From: Mycobacterium rhizamassiliense
GTDB lineage: Bacteria > Actinomycetota > Actinomycetes > Mycobacteriales > Mycobacteriaceae
Direction: 5' to 3'
Assembly (NCBI RefSeq): GCF_900157375.1
Contig: NZ_LT721901.1
Location: 2,280,315 to 2,344,314 of the forward strand
DNA: 64,000 nucleotides
Below, piece by piece: positions 36,391 to 46,620 of this stretch. A program made the translations under genes and the position numbers. Numbering within the stretch: the first letter of the stretch is position 1; each line of letters opens with the position of its first letter. The notes under the pieces were generated by a model. It searched no databases. It was not told the origin of the DNA and was given only the letters and a program-made list of their open reading frames with translations.

Positions 36391-37406
36391 CGAGTGGTTC
36401 CTTTCAGGCTGCCTATCGAAAGTGAGCCGTCCGCAAAAGCGGGTGTTGGCGCGGGCTCCGAAACCGCTGGCGCGGGCAGGGGCGGGGGGTCGTCGAGGAA
36501 GTCGACGGTGGGCGAGAAGAACAGGCCGCCGGTGACCGCGGTGGAGAAGTCCAGCACCCGGTCGGTGTTGCCCGGTGGGTCGCCGAGAAACATGTTGCTC
36601 AGCATTCGTTCGGTGACCGCCGGCGTCCGCGAGTAGCCGATGAAATAGGTGCCGTACTCGCCCTTGCCGAGCTCGCCGAACGGCATGTTGTGTCGCACGA
36701 TCTTGAGCTCGTTGCCGTGGTCGTCCTCGATGACGTTGAGCGCGATGTGGGAGTTGGCCGGTTTCATGTCGTCGTCGAGTTCGATGTCGTCGAGCTTGGT
36801 GCGGCCGAACACCAGCTCCTGCTCGGTGACGGTCAGCGCATCCCACGAGGGCATGTCGTGCAGGTACTTCTGCACGTGCACGTAGCAGGAGCCGGCGAAA
36901 TCGGGGTCCTCGCCGCCGATCTCGGTGGCGCTCACGGCAATTGGTCCGCCGGGATTTTCGGTGCCGTCGACGAAGCCCAGCAGGTCGCGATTGTCGAAGA
37001 ACTTGAAGCCGTGCACCTCGTCGACCACGGTGACCGCGCCGGCCATCGACTTCAGGAGGTTTCCGGCCAGCTCGAAACACACGTCCAGCGACTCGGCCCG
37101 GATGTGGAAGAGGAGGTCGCCGGGTGTGGCGGGGGCGGTGTGTTGCGGTCCGGTCAGCTCGATGAACGGATGCAGTTCGGCGGGTCGAGGGCCGTCGAAC
37201 AACCGGTCCCACGCGTCCGAGCCGATCGAGGTGATCACCGACAGGCGCTTGTTCGGGTCGCGAAATCCGATCGCGCGCACCAGCCCCGAAACGCCGGGCA
37301 ACGCGTCGTGCACGGTCGATTCGCCGCCGTCGTCGATGGTGACCACCAGAAAAATCGCGGCAGGCGTCAGCGGCGCAAGCACGGGCTGCGGCTGAACCGG
37401 AGGCAC
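36387..37406 (-). CDS. Dye-decolorizing heme peroxidase (DyP), encapsulin cargo
   Basis: The protein has 339 aa. The DyP signature GxxDG is GFVDGTEN, and the proximal heme histidine is probably in IVRHNMPFG. The extreme C terminus reads SLSIGSLKG, the kind of short targeting peptide that docks a cargo enzyme inside an encapsulin shell. I start it at the GTG giving VPPVQPQPVLAPL, after AAGG. The orthologue is Rv0799c. It oxidises bulky substrates with peroxide inside the compartment. Confidence 0.94.
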   Translation of the reverse strand: MPPVQPQPVLAPLTPAAIFLVVTIDDGGESTVHDALPGVSGLVRAIGFRDPNKRLSVITSIGSDAWDRLFDGPRPAELHPFIELTGPQHTAPATPGDLLFHIRAESLDVCFELAGNLLKSMAGAVTVVDEVHGFKFFDNRDLLGFVDGTENPGGPIAVSATEIGGEDPDFAGSCYVHVQKYLHDMPSWDALTVTEQELVFGRTKLDDIELDDDMKPANSHIALNVIEDDHGNELKIVRHNMPFGELGKGEYGTYFIGYSRTPAVTERMLSNMFLGDPPGNTDRVLDFSTAVTGGLFFSPTVDFLDDPPPLPAPAVSEPAPTPAFADGSLSIGSLKGTTR

Positions 37407-37483
37407 ATGGGCGACCTTAGCAAGGAGCCGCGCAATCAGGCCCAGGGTGACCTGCGCCGTCACCGGCGGCCATGATGGTGAAC

Positions 37484-38743
37484 ATGTCGGCCAGCGCCGC
37501 AGGCCTCTGCGAATTCATCGACGCCTCCCCGTCGCCGTTCCATGCGTGCGCCACGGCGGCCGCCCGGCTCGTTGCGTCCGGGTATACCGAACTCCGCGAG
37601 GCCGACCCGTGGCCCGGCGAACCGGGCCGCTACTTCACCGTTCGCGCCGGCTCGCTGGTGGCGTGGAACACCGCCGAGTCCAGCGGCCCGTTCCGGATCG
37701 TCGGCGCCCACACCGACAGCCCCAATCTGCGCGTCAAGCAGCATCCCGACCGGGTGGTCGCGGGCTGGCAGGTGGTCGCGCTGGAACCGTACGGCGGCGC
37801 CTGGCTCAACTCGTGGCTGGACCGCGACCTGGGGATCAGCGGCAGGTTATCGGTCCGCAATGGGAGCGGGGTGGAGCATCACCTGGTCCGGATCGACGAC
37901 CCGATCCTGCGTGTGCCGCAGCTGGCCATCCACCTGGCCGAAGATCGCAAATCGCTGACGCTGGACCCGCAGCGACATGTCAACGCGGTGTGGGGGGTCG
38001 GTGACCGGGCACGGTCCTTCGTGGGCTACGTGGCCGAGCGGGCCAGGGTGGCTCCGGCCGACGTGCTGGCCGCCGATCTGATGACGCACGACCTGACACC
38101 GTCGTCGGTGGTCGGCGCGGACGCCAGCCTGGTGAGCGCTCCCCGGCTGGACAACCAGGCCAGCTGCTACGCGGGAGTCGAGGCGTTGGTGGCCGCGCAG
38201 CCGCGAGACTTCGTGCCCGTGGTGGTGCTTTTCGATCACGAGGAGGTTGGTTCGTCGTCGGATCACGGCGCGCAGTCCAACCTGCTGGGCACCGTGCTAG
38301 AGCGCATCGTGCTCGCCGCGGGCGGCAGCCGGGAGGACTACCTGCGGCGCCTGCCGGCGTCGTTGCTCGCCTCGGCCGACATGGCACACGCCACCCACCC
38401 GAACTACCCGGAGCGGCACGAGCCGGGGCATCCCATCGCGATCAACGGCGGCCCGGTGCTCAAGGTGCACCCGAATCTGCGCTATGCCACCGACAGCCGG
38501 ACGGCGGCCGCGTTCGCGCTGGCGTGTGAGCAGGCCGGCGTCGCGCTGCAGCGCTACGAGCATCGCGCCGACCTGCCGTGCGGGTCGACGATCGGGCCGA
38601 TCGCCTCGGCGCGGACCGGCATTCCCACCGTCGACGTCGGCGCCGCCCAGCTCGCGATGCACTCCGCGCGGGAGCTGATGGGAGCGCACGACGTGACCGC
38701 GTACTCGGCCGCGCTGCGGGCGTTCTTTTCGGCCACCGCCTAG
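37484..38743 (+). CDS. pepC: M18 family aminopeptidase
   Basis: The protein is a 419 aa cytosolic zinc aminopeptidase. The metal sites lie in [12 protein letters not shown] and [10 protein letters not shown]. The start [20 protein letters not shown] aligns with Rv0800; ATGs 9 and 12 bases upstream could also be used. It is divergent from the DyP/encapsulin pair across 77 bp. The last codons lie 11 bp from the next gene. Confidence 0.93.
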   Translation: MSASAAGLCEFIDASPSPFHACATAAARLVASGYTELREADPWPGEPGRYFTVRAGSLVAWNTAESSGPFRIVGAHTDSPNLRVKQHPDRVVAGWQVVALEPYGGAWLNSWLDRDLGISGRLSVRNGSGVEHHLVRIDDPILRVPQLAIHLAEDRKSLTLDPQRHVNAVWGVGDRARSFVGYVAERARVAPADVLAADLMTHDLTPSSVVGADASLVSAPRLDNQASCYAGVEALVAAQPRDFVPVVVLFDHEEVGSSSDHGAQSNLLGTVLERIVLAAGGSREDYLRRLPASLLASADMAHATHPNYPERHEPGHPIAINGGPVLKVHPNLRYATDSRTAAAFALACEQAGVALQRYEHRADLPCGSTIGPIASARTGIPTVDVGAAQLAMHSARELMGAHDVTAYSAALRAFFSATA

Positions 38744-38754
38744 GGTCGGGCGAT

Positions 38755-39102
38755 ATGGCGCTCAACGTGGAGATGATCACCGTCGACTGCAGCGATCCCG
38801 CGACGTTGGCAGCGTGGTGGGCGCAGCAGTTCGGCGGCACCACGCACGACTTGCTGGCCGACGAATTCACGGTCGTCACCTTGCCGGAGGGGCTCCAGCT
38901 CGGATTTCAGAAGGTGCCGGATCCCACGCCCGGGAAAAACCGCGTGCACCTGGATTTCGGTACGTCGGATGTGGAGGACGAAGTGTCGCGGCTCAAGGCG
39001 GCCGGAGCCATCGAGATAGGTCGGCACAGCTTCGGCGACGACTTTCGCTGGGTAGTCCTGTCGGACCCCGAGGGCAATGTGTTCTGCGTGGTCCCTCAGT
39101 AA
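38755..39102 (+). CDS. VOC family (glyoxalase-like) protein, Rv0801-like
   Basis: The protein has 115 aa, the length of Rv0801. The pattern MITVDCSDPATLAAWWAQQF and NRVHLDFGTSDVEDEV is typical of the glyoxalase-like subgroup found in actinobacteria. The function is unknown. It is likely co-transcribed with pepC (11 bp gap) and overlaps the convergent TetR gene by 7 bp. Confidence 0.86.
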   Translation: MALNVEMITVDCSDPATLAAWWAQQFGGTTHDLLADEFTVVTLPEGLQLGFQKVPDPTPGKNRVHLDFGTSDVEDEVSRLKAAGAIEIGRHSFGDDFRWVVLSDPEGNVFCVVPQ

Positions 39103-39719
39103 CCCGCTACCCCGTCAAGCAGCGCGTCGAGCACGCCGCCGAATAGCCGCGTGGTGCGATCGCCCGGGTGCGTCAGGGCGTCGAAGAGCAGCGTGCCGAT
39201 GAGCGCATCCGCAACGGCATTCAGGTCGGCGTCGGCGCGCAGTTCGCCGTCCGCGACCGCGCGCCGCAGCCTCGTCATCAACCCGTCCAGCTGCGGCGCG
39301 CTGAGCTGTCGGTAGAGATCGGCACCGTCGGCCGGGCGCGCGGCCGACGCGGCGACCAGCGCCCTGACCAATGCGGCGTTCGGCGGCTCGGCCAGGAATT
39401 CGGCGTGCTCGTCGAGCCAGCGCTGCAGATCGGCGCGCACGTCGCCGGTTTCGGCGACGGGAAAGGATCCCGATCCGCCGTACGCCTCCAGCACCGCGTC
39501 GGCGACCAAGGGGGCCTTCGACGGCCAGCGCCGGTAGAGGGTCTTCTTTCCGACGCCGGCCCGGGCGGCGACGCTTTCCATCGACAGCTCGGCGTAACTG
39601 CCGGTGGTGAGCAGTTCGCAGGTGGCTGTCAGGATCGCGTGGTCCAACCTGGTGTCCCGCGGCCGACCCACGCGTTCGTCGGGCAGTGGCGGCGGGCGGT
39701 CGGATTGGGCTACCTTCAT
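39096..39719 (-). CDS. TetR family regulator
   Basis: The protein has 207 aa with the helix-turn-helix ELSMESVAARAGVGKKTLYR and a TetR_C-type ligand domain. It is divergent from the phosphotransferase gene, and a perfect 20 bp palindrome lies between the two starts, 13 bp from its own ATG. It therefore most likely represses itself and the phosphotransferase. Confidence 0.9.
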   Translation of the reverse strand: MKVAQSDRPPPLPDERVGRPRDTRLDHAILTATCELLTTGSYAELSMESVAARAGVGKKTLYRRWPSKAPLVADAVLEAYGGSGSFPVAETGDVRADLQRWLDEHAEFLAEPPNAALVRALVAASAARPADGADLYRQLSAPQLDGLMTRLRRAVADGELRADADLNAVADALIGTLLFDALTHPGDRTTRLFGGVLDALLDGVAGY

Positions 39720-39732
39720 TCCGACAGTGTAG

Positions 39733-39752
39733 GAAACGACACGTGTCGTTTC
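39733..39752. promoter_or_regulatory. Perfect 20 bp palindromic TetR operator
   Basis: GAAACGACACGTGTCGTTTC reads identically on both strands. It lies between the divergent TetR and phosphotransferase genes, 13 bp and 17 bp from their starts, so a bound dimer would cover both promoters. Confidence 0.8.
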
Positions 39753-39769
39753 TAGGAAGGGGCTCGCCG

Positions 39770-40840
39770 GTGAGCGCTACTTCGTTGTCGGTGCCCAAGA
39801 CCTGGGACGACATCACCCCGGAATGGATGTCGGCGGCGCTGGCCGCGGACTTCCCCGGCGCGCAGGTCGACACGGTGGGCGTCGAGCTTCGTGACGACGG
39901 CACCAACCGGCGCGCCCGATTGGGCGTCACCTATCGAGAGGGCGCGGGCCCCGCGACCGTCTTCGTCAAGGCCGCCGATCCCGCACACAAGGCCATGATC
40001 CGGTTGACCAGCGGCATGTTCCACGAGCCGCGACTGTTCACCTGCGGGGTGGACTTGCCGCTCGAGCATCCCGCGGTCCACGCCGCGCTGATCGACGAGG
40101 CCGACTACGACTTCGTCCTGGTGATGGAGGATCTGCGCGCCCGGGGGGCCGATCCCCGCGACGGCACCCGCCCGATGACCGTCGACGAGGTCACCACCGG
40201 CGTGCGCGGCCTGGGCCGGATGCACGGAAAGTATTGGGGCGAGCGCGTGTTGCGCGAGCCCGCGCTGGGCTGGCTCGAACCCTTCGTCACCTGGGAGGGC
40301 ATGCAGGCGGCGCCGCTGCCCGTCGCGCTGGAACGCCTCGGCGACGACGCGCCCGCGGAGGTCCTGTCGTTGGGCATCGACGAGCTGATCGAGTCGATCT
40401 GGAAGCCCTACATCCGGACGCTGACCACCTCGCCGCAGACCCTGCTGCACGGCGATCCGCACATCGGCAACACCTACCTGCTGCCCAGCGGCGAGGTCGG
40501 TTTCCTGGACTGGCAGGTGGCCCGGCGGGGCAACTGGTCGCTGGATCTCGGCTACTTCCTGCAGGGCGCCCTCACCGTCGAGGACCGGCGCGCCAGCGAG
40601 CGCGCGTTGCTGGGTGAGTATCGCGACGCGCTCGCGCTGCCCGCCGGCGAGCTGCCCAGCGCCGACGAGATCTGGCTGCGATACCGGGCGTCGGTGGCAC
40701 ACGGACTGACGCTGTGGCTGGTGACCGCGAGCGCCGGCGAATGGCAACGCACCGACGTCTCTGTCGCTCTGGCGCAACGGTATTCGTTCGCCTACGCCGA
40801 CCTCGAAGCGGCGTCGGCGCTGGCCGCGATCTCCGGGTAG
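39770..40840 (+). CDS. Aminoglycoside phosphotransferase-like (APH/choline kinase fold) protein
   Basis: The protein has 356 aa. The catalytic loop is LLHGDPHIGNTYL (HGDxxxxN) and the metal-binding aspartate is in VGFLDWQ, as in APH, choline and ecdysteroid kinase-like enzymes. Its size and the acyl-CoA-dehydrogenase-like environment of similar proteins do not settle the substrate, so antibiotic resistance should not be assumed. The GTG start follows GGAAGGGG. It is controlled, presumably, by the divergent TetR gene. Confidence 0.85.
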   Translation: MSATSLSVPKTWDDITPEWMSAALAADFPGAQVDTVGVELRDDGTNRRARLGVTYREGAGPATVFVKAADPAHKAMIRLTSGMFHEPRLFTCGVDLPLEHPAVHAALIDEADYDFVLVMEDLRARGADPRDGTRPMTVDEVTTGVRGLGRMHGKYWGERVLREPALGWLEPFVTWEGMQAAPLPVALERLGDDAPAEVLSLGIDELIESIWKPYIRTLTTSPQTLLHGDPHIGNTYLLPSGEVGFLDWQVARRGNWSLDLGYFLQGALTVEDRRASERALLGEYRDALALPAGELPSADEIWLRYRASVAHGLTLWLVTASAGEWQRTDVSVALAQRYSFAYADLEAASALAAISG

Positions 40841-41059
40841 GCGCGGCCGCCGGTTGCGGGTGGCCGTCGTTTGAGTAGCCACGAAATGCACTGCGGTCAA
40901 ACACTTCTCGACGGCCCATCGGTTGTCGGTAACACCCTCGGGCGGTTGCGCTGAGTTTGGCGCGCGCAGCGCGAATTGCCGCCGGTGACGACGAAATGGG
41001 CGTAACTTGAGTTTGCTGACGACGGTTTTGTGCCGCCGCGACCGGGAGAAGGGCGCAAA
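40841..41059. other. Non-coding gap before the molybdopterin oxidoreductase gene
   Basis: In this 219 bp gap I see no credible ORF, tRNA or strong palindrome. An AGAAGGG ribosome site at its end serves the downstream gene, whose promoter must lie here. Confidence 0.4.
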
Positions 41060-42874
41060 ATGGCTGACCAGTCACCGGCAGGTCCTACCGATACGGTTGC
41101 GCGCGCCCGCCTCGAGTCGCTGCTTGATCAGCGTGCGCGCCAGCGGTTGCTGGATCAACGCATCGATCTCGACGAGTGGGCCGGGGGGTTGTCGCAGCAG
41201 GAAGCGGCGCGGGTACCGGCGGTTCGGATTGGTCGACGCTGGTTCAGCGTGCTCTGGTTGCTGCCGATCGGTGCGGTCGGAATGCTGGTGGCGGTCGCGC
41301 TGGCGCAGCAGTTACGCCAGTACGGGTGGATGCAGGGCTTCATCGAGCATTACCCGGGAACGTCGGCAAGCTTTGCATCGCCGGTGTATTCGGGGTTTCC
41401 CAGTTGGCTGCGCTGGCAGCACCTGTTCAACATCGTCTTCATGATGTTCATCATCCGGGCGGGGTTGCAGATTCTCGCTGACCATCCGCGGCTGTATCTG
41501 AACGCGGGGTGTCGACCGGGGACCGAATGGTTGCGGATGCGCGGGCCGGTCCCCGCCGATCGCCAGGACCAAGGCGAAGCCGCCCAGATATGGACGGCCA
41601 AGGACGATTCGGTGGCCATTCCGAAGTGGTTGGGCATACCCGGTTTTCGGCATTCGATCGGGCTTGCCCGATGGTGGCATTTCAGCTTCGACCTGCTGTG
41701 GCTGGCCAACGGCCTCGTCTTTTACGTACTTCTCTTCGCGAGCGGGCAGTGGCGCCGGATCGTGCCGCGTTCGGTGGACGTTTTCCCCAACGCACTGTCG
41801 ACGGCGATTCAATACGCCTCGCTGGATTTCCCGTCGAACGCCGGTTTCACCAACTACAACGGAATGCAGATCACCGCCTACTTCACCACGGTGTTCGTCG
41901 CCGCACCGCTGGCGTTCGTCACCGGCCTTTTGCAAGCGCCCGCGATCGCGGCATGGTTTGGTTTCGGGCGGGGCCCGCTCAACCGACAAGTGGCGCGGAC
42001 ACTGCATTTCGCAGTCCTGGTGTGGATGGTCTTTTTCATCGCGGTCCACACCGTGATGGTCTTCGTCACCGGATTCGTCGGCAATGTGAACCACATCGTC
42101 TTCGGCACCGAAACCCGATCGTATTGGGCAGTCGTCATTTACGCGCTGGCCATGGCGGCCATCGTGACGTTGTGGTTGCTCGCCTCCCCCCTCACTGCCC
42201 GGTACCCGGGCGTCGTCCGACGGGTCGGCCGCGGGTTTGTGGGCTGGGCCAAGGAGCTGCTCGAGCTGCCGCATCCCAACGCGACGTATTCCGAAAAGGA
42301 CATCTCGCCCTACCTGTGGCCCAACGGAACGCTCCCCGACTCGGATCGCTATCACGAGCTGCAGGCGACGGGCTGGTCGCAATATTCGCTTCGCATCGAA
42401 GGCCTCGTCGAGAATCCGGTCAGCCTGACCTACGACGAGCTGCTCGCGCTCCCCAACCATGATCAGATCACCCAGCATTACTGCATTCAGGGCTGGTCCG
42501 GCGTGGCGAAATGGGGAGGCGTTGGAATGTCGGAGATCCTCGACATCGTGCGGCCACTGCCGTCGGCGCGCTGGGTGGTCTTCTATTCCTTCGCCTACGG
42601 AGCAGGCGGCCCCGCCGAAGGCCGCTACTACGACTGCCACAAGATCGAGCACATGCGCGAGCCGACCACACTCCTGGCGTACGCGATGAACGGTCTTCCC
42701 CTCACCGAAACCCATGGCGCGCCGCTACGGCTGCGCAACGAACGCGAACTCGGTTTCAAACAGGTCAAATGGATCGAGGCGATCGAGTTCGTGGAAAATT
42801 TCGATCACCTCGGGCTGGGACATGGCGGCTACAACGAAGACCACGAGTACTACGGCTACCGGATGCCGATCTGA
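41060..42874 (+). CDS. Membrane cytochrome b561-like - sulfite oxidase-type molybdopterin fusion oxidoreductase
   Basis: The protein has 604 aa. The N-terminal part (about 50-400) carries five or more transmembrane helices with spaced histidines (WQHLFNIVFMM, RWWHFSFDLLW, TLHFAVLVWM, AVHTVMVFV) suited to two b-type hemes. The C-terminal part (about 430-600) is an oxidoreductase molybdopterin-binding domain, with the molybdenum-ligand cysteine in QHYCIQGWSGVAKW. Electrons would pass between a molybdenum site and the membrane within one chain. The start is the ATG at MADQSPAG. I do not recall it at this position in M. tuberculosis. Confidence 0.87.
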   Translation: MADQSPAGPTDTVARARLESLLDQRARQRLLDQRIDLDEWAGGLSQQEAARVPAVRIGRRWFSVLWLLPIGAVGMLVAVALAQQLRQYGWMQGFIEHYPGTSASFASPVYSGFPSWLRWQHLFNIVFMMFIIRAGLQILADHPRLYLNAGCRPGTEWLRMRGPVPADRQDQGEAAQIWTAKDDSVAIPKWLGIPGFRHSIGLARWWHFSFDLLWLANGLVFYVLLFASGQWRRIVPRSVDVFPNALSTAIQYASLDFPSNAGFTNYNGMQITAYFTTVFVAAPLAFVTGLLQAPAIAAWFGFGRGPLNRQVARTLHFAVLVWMVFFIAVHTVMVFVTGFVGNVNHIVFGTETRSYWAVVIYALAMAAIVTLWLLASPLTARYPGVVRRVGRGFVGWAKELLELPHPNATYSEKDISPYLWPNGTLPDSDRYHELQATGWSQYSLRIEGLVENPVSLTYDELLALPNHDQITQHYCIQGWSGVAKWGGVGMSEILDIVRPLPSARWVVFYSFAYGAGGPAEGRYYDCHKIEHMREPTTLLAYAMNGLPLTETHGAPLRLRNERELGFKQVKWIEAIEFVENFDHLGLGHGGYNEDHEYYGYRMPI

Positions 42875-42936
42875 CCGACTCGGCTCGAACAATCGGCGAG
42901 CGGCAGCTGACGGGGCGGGGACTCTAGACTGTCTGC

Positions 42937-45234
<2,298 letters not shown>

Positions 45235-45245
45235 GCGCCGTCGCC

Positions 45246-45725
45246 TTAGGCGTCCGATACCGGGTGAGCGCCGGGCCCGGGTACGGGATGCAGGTCGCGT
45301 GCGGTCAGGACGGTGTCGTCGTGCGGACACCGCAGGATCGCTTCGACGGCATGGCCGCAATCGCGGTGTAAGACCTCGACCGGTGGGCCATCCGGGCCCG
45401 CCTCCCAGCGGTTTCCCCATTGCATGAGGGCGATGACGACTGTGATGAGGTCTAGTCCTTTTTCGCTGAGCCGGTATTCGTGCCGCTCCCGTTGTCCGGG
45501 CTCGCGGTAGGGAACCCGGTCCAGAAGCCCGGCTTCGGTCAACGTCACGAGACGTTCGCTGAGTATGTTGCGCGCGCATCCGATTCGACTCTGGAACTGA
45601 TCGAAACGGTGTGCGCCGTAGAACGCCTCCCGCATGACCAGCAGCGTCCACTTCTCGCCGACGACATCGAGCGCTCGCTTGATCGAGCAGTTGTCGGCGA
45701 CATAACGATCGCGAAGCTCGGACAT
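45246..45725 (-). CDS. HxlR family winged-helix regulator
   Basis: The protein has 159 aa with the HxlR core CSIKRALDVVGEKWTLLVMR and ILSERLVTLTEAGLLDRVPY. Some HxlR proteins sense redox or aldehydes through the N-terminal cysteine, which is present here. The start is MSELRDRY; an ATG 27 bases upstream is possible. It is divergent from the tautomerase-like gene, and direct repeats CAACTCAG lie in the gap. Confidence 0.88.
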   Translation of the reverse strand: MSELRDRYVADNCSIKRALDVVGEKWTLLVMREAFYGAHRFDQFQSRIGCARNILSERLVTLTEAGLLDRVPYREPGQRERHEYRLSEKGLDLITVVIALMQWGNRWEAGPDGPPVEVLHRDCGHAVEAILRCPHDDTVLTARDLHPVPGPGAHPVSDA

Positions 45726-45754
45726 AACGGTCAGCTTACCAGGGTTTGACATTG

Positions 45755-45796
45755 CAACTCAGCCCCAGTTAGTCTGCGTTGTGTTAGACAACTCAG
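45755..45796. promoter_or_regulatory. Repeats in the HxlR/tautomerase divergent promoter
   Basis: CAACTCAG occurs twice as a direct repeat (45755-45762 and 45789-45796), and GTTGT-N5-ACAAC (45778-45792) forms a small inverted repeat. They lie between the divergent HxlR and tautomerase-like genes and are candidates for the HxlR binding site. Confidence 0.4.
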
Positions 45797-45839
45797 GGTG
45801 CGTGGGTGAGGCGCGCACCGAACCGGAAGGCACACCGCT

Positions 45840-46340
45840 ATGCCGATGCTCGACGTCTACATCCCCGAACACGCGCTGCCCGCCGAGGCCGAACACCAGC
45901 TGCTGGGACAGCTCGCCGAGATCCTGATCGAACACGAGGGAGCCGATCCCGCCGATCCGGTGGCGCGGTCATTGGCCAAGGTTTGGCTGCATCGGCCCGC
46001 TGCGATGTTGCACGCTGGCGAGACACCCGCGGCCCCGCACTACAAGGTGATCGCCTCGGTGCCGCAAGGCCAGCTCGACGACCAGCGGACCGCCAGAGTC
46101 GTCGCGGCCATCACCGAAGCGATCCTGGCGGCCGAAGCCGGGCGCTACGACCAAGACCCGCTGCGAATTTGGGTGATCGGCAACGAGATTCCCGACGGCA
46201 ACTGGGGTGCGGGTGGGCGCGTGGTCCGTCTCGCCGACATCGCCGGATTGGTACTGCGCGACGCCGACAAGGGGCGCGAGTATGCGCAGCAACGCCTGCT
46301 CGGCCGGCCGGCCGCACTGGCAGGATCAACCGGTGGCTGA
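45840..46340 (+). CDS. Tautomerase-family protein
   Basis: The protein has 166 aa. It begins MPMLDVYIPE, so removal of Met would expose an N-terminal proline, the catalytic base of the 4-oxalocrotonate tautomerase superfamily, and the two-part fold (APHYKVIASVPQGQLDDQR in the second half) fits a fused long tautomerase. The substrate is unknown. It is divergent from, and probably regulated by, the HxlR gene. Confidence 0.75.
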   Translation: MPMLDVYIPEHALPAEAEHQLLGQLAEILIEHEGADPADPVARSLAKVWLHRPAAMLHAGETPAAPHYKVIASVPQGQLDDQRTARVVAAITEAILAAEAGRYDQDPLRIWVIGNEIPDGNWGAGGRVVRLADIAGLVLRDADKGREYAQQRLLGRPAALAGSTGG

Positions 46341-46602
46341 CCTGGCGGCCGGCGTTGGACGGCCTGCGATCGCTGAATGGGCCATCCCGGGCAGCATCCC
46401 CGCGCGGCGACCATCATGGGCGGACAGGTTGGCGCCCAACATCATTGGCAGACGTATCGTAGCGAGCATCATTGCGGCCTACGCCGTGGCCACCACGGCG
46501 CGGCACGGGCCCAAACCCGGTAGACCCGCCCGAGGCCACCATCACCGGCGCGAAGGCTTCGTCGAGGACGCCGCGATGTCCCGCGAAATGTTCAGACTGT
46601 GA
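46333..46602 (+). CDS. Doubtful small ORF downstream of the tautomerase-like gene
   Basis: A GTG overlapping the tautomerase stop opens 89 codons (ending EDAAMSREMFRL) that end 18 bp before the convergent lipoprotein gene. I recognise no family; it could be a hypothetical protein, the tail of a lost gene, or non-coding. Coupled overlap is the only positive sign. Confidence 0.25.
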   Translation: MADLAAGVGRPAIAEWAIPGSIPARRPSWADRLAPNIIGRRIVASIIAAYAVATTARHGPKPGRPARGHHHRREGFVEDAAMSREMFRL

Positions 46603-46620
46603 GGCGGCCCGACGTCGCCG

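Noticed and set aside
39770..40840. Calling the APH-like protein an antibiotic resistance gene
   Set aside because: The fold is shared by kinases of many small molecules and the sequence does not resemble a specific resistance enzyme that I can name.
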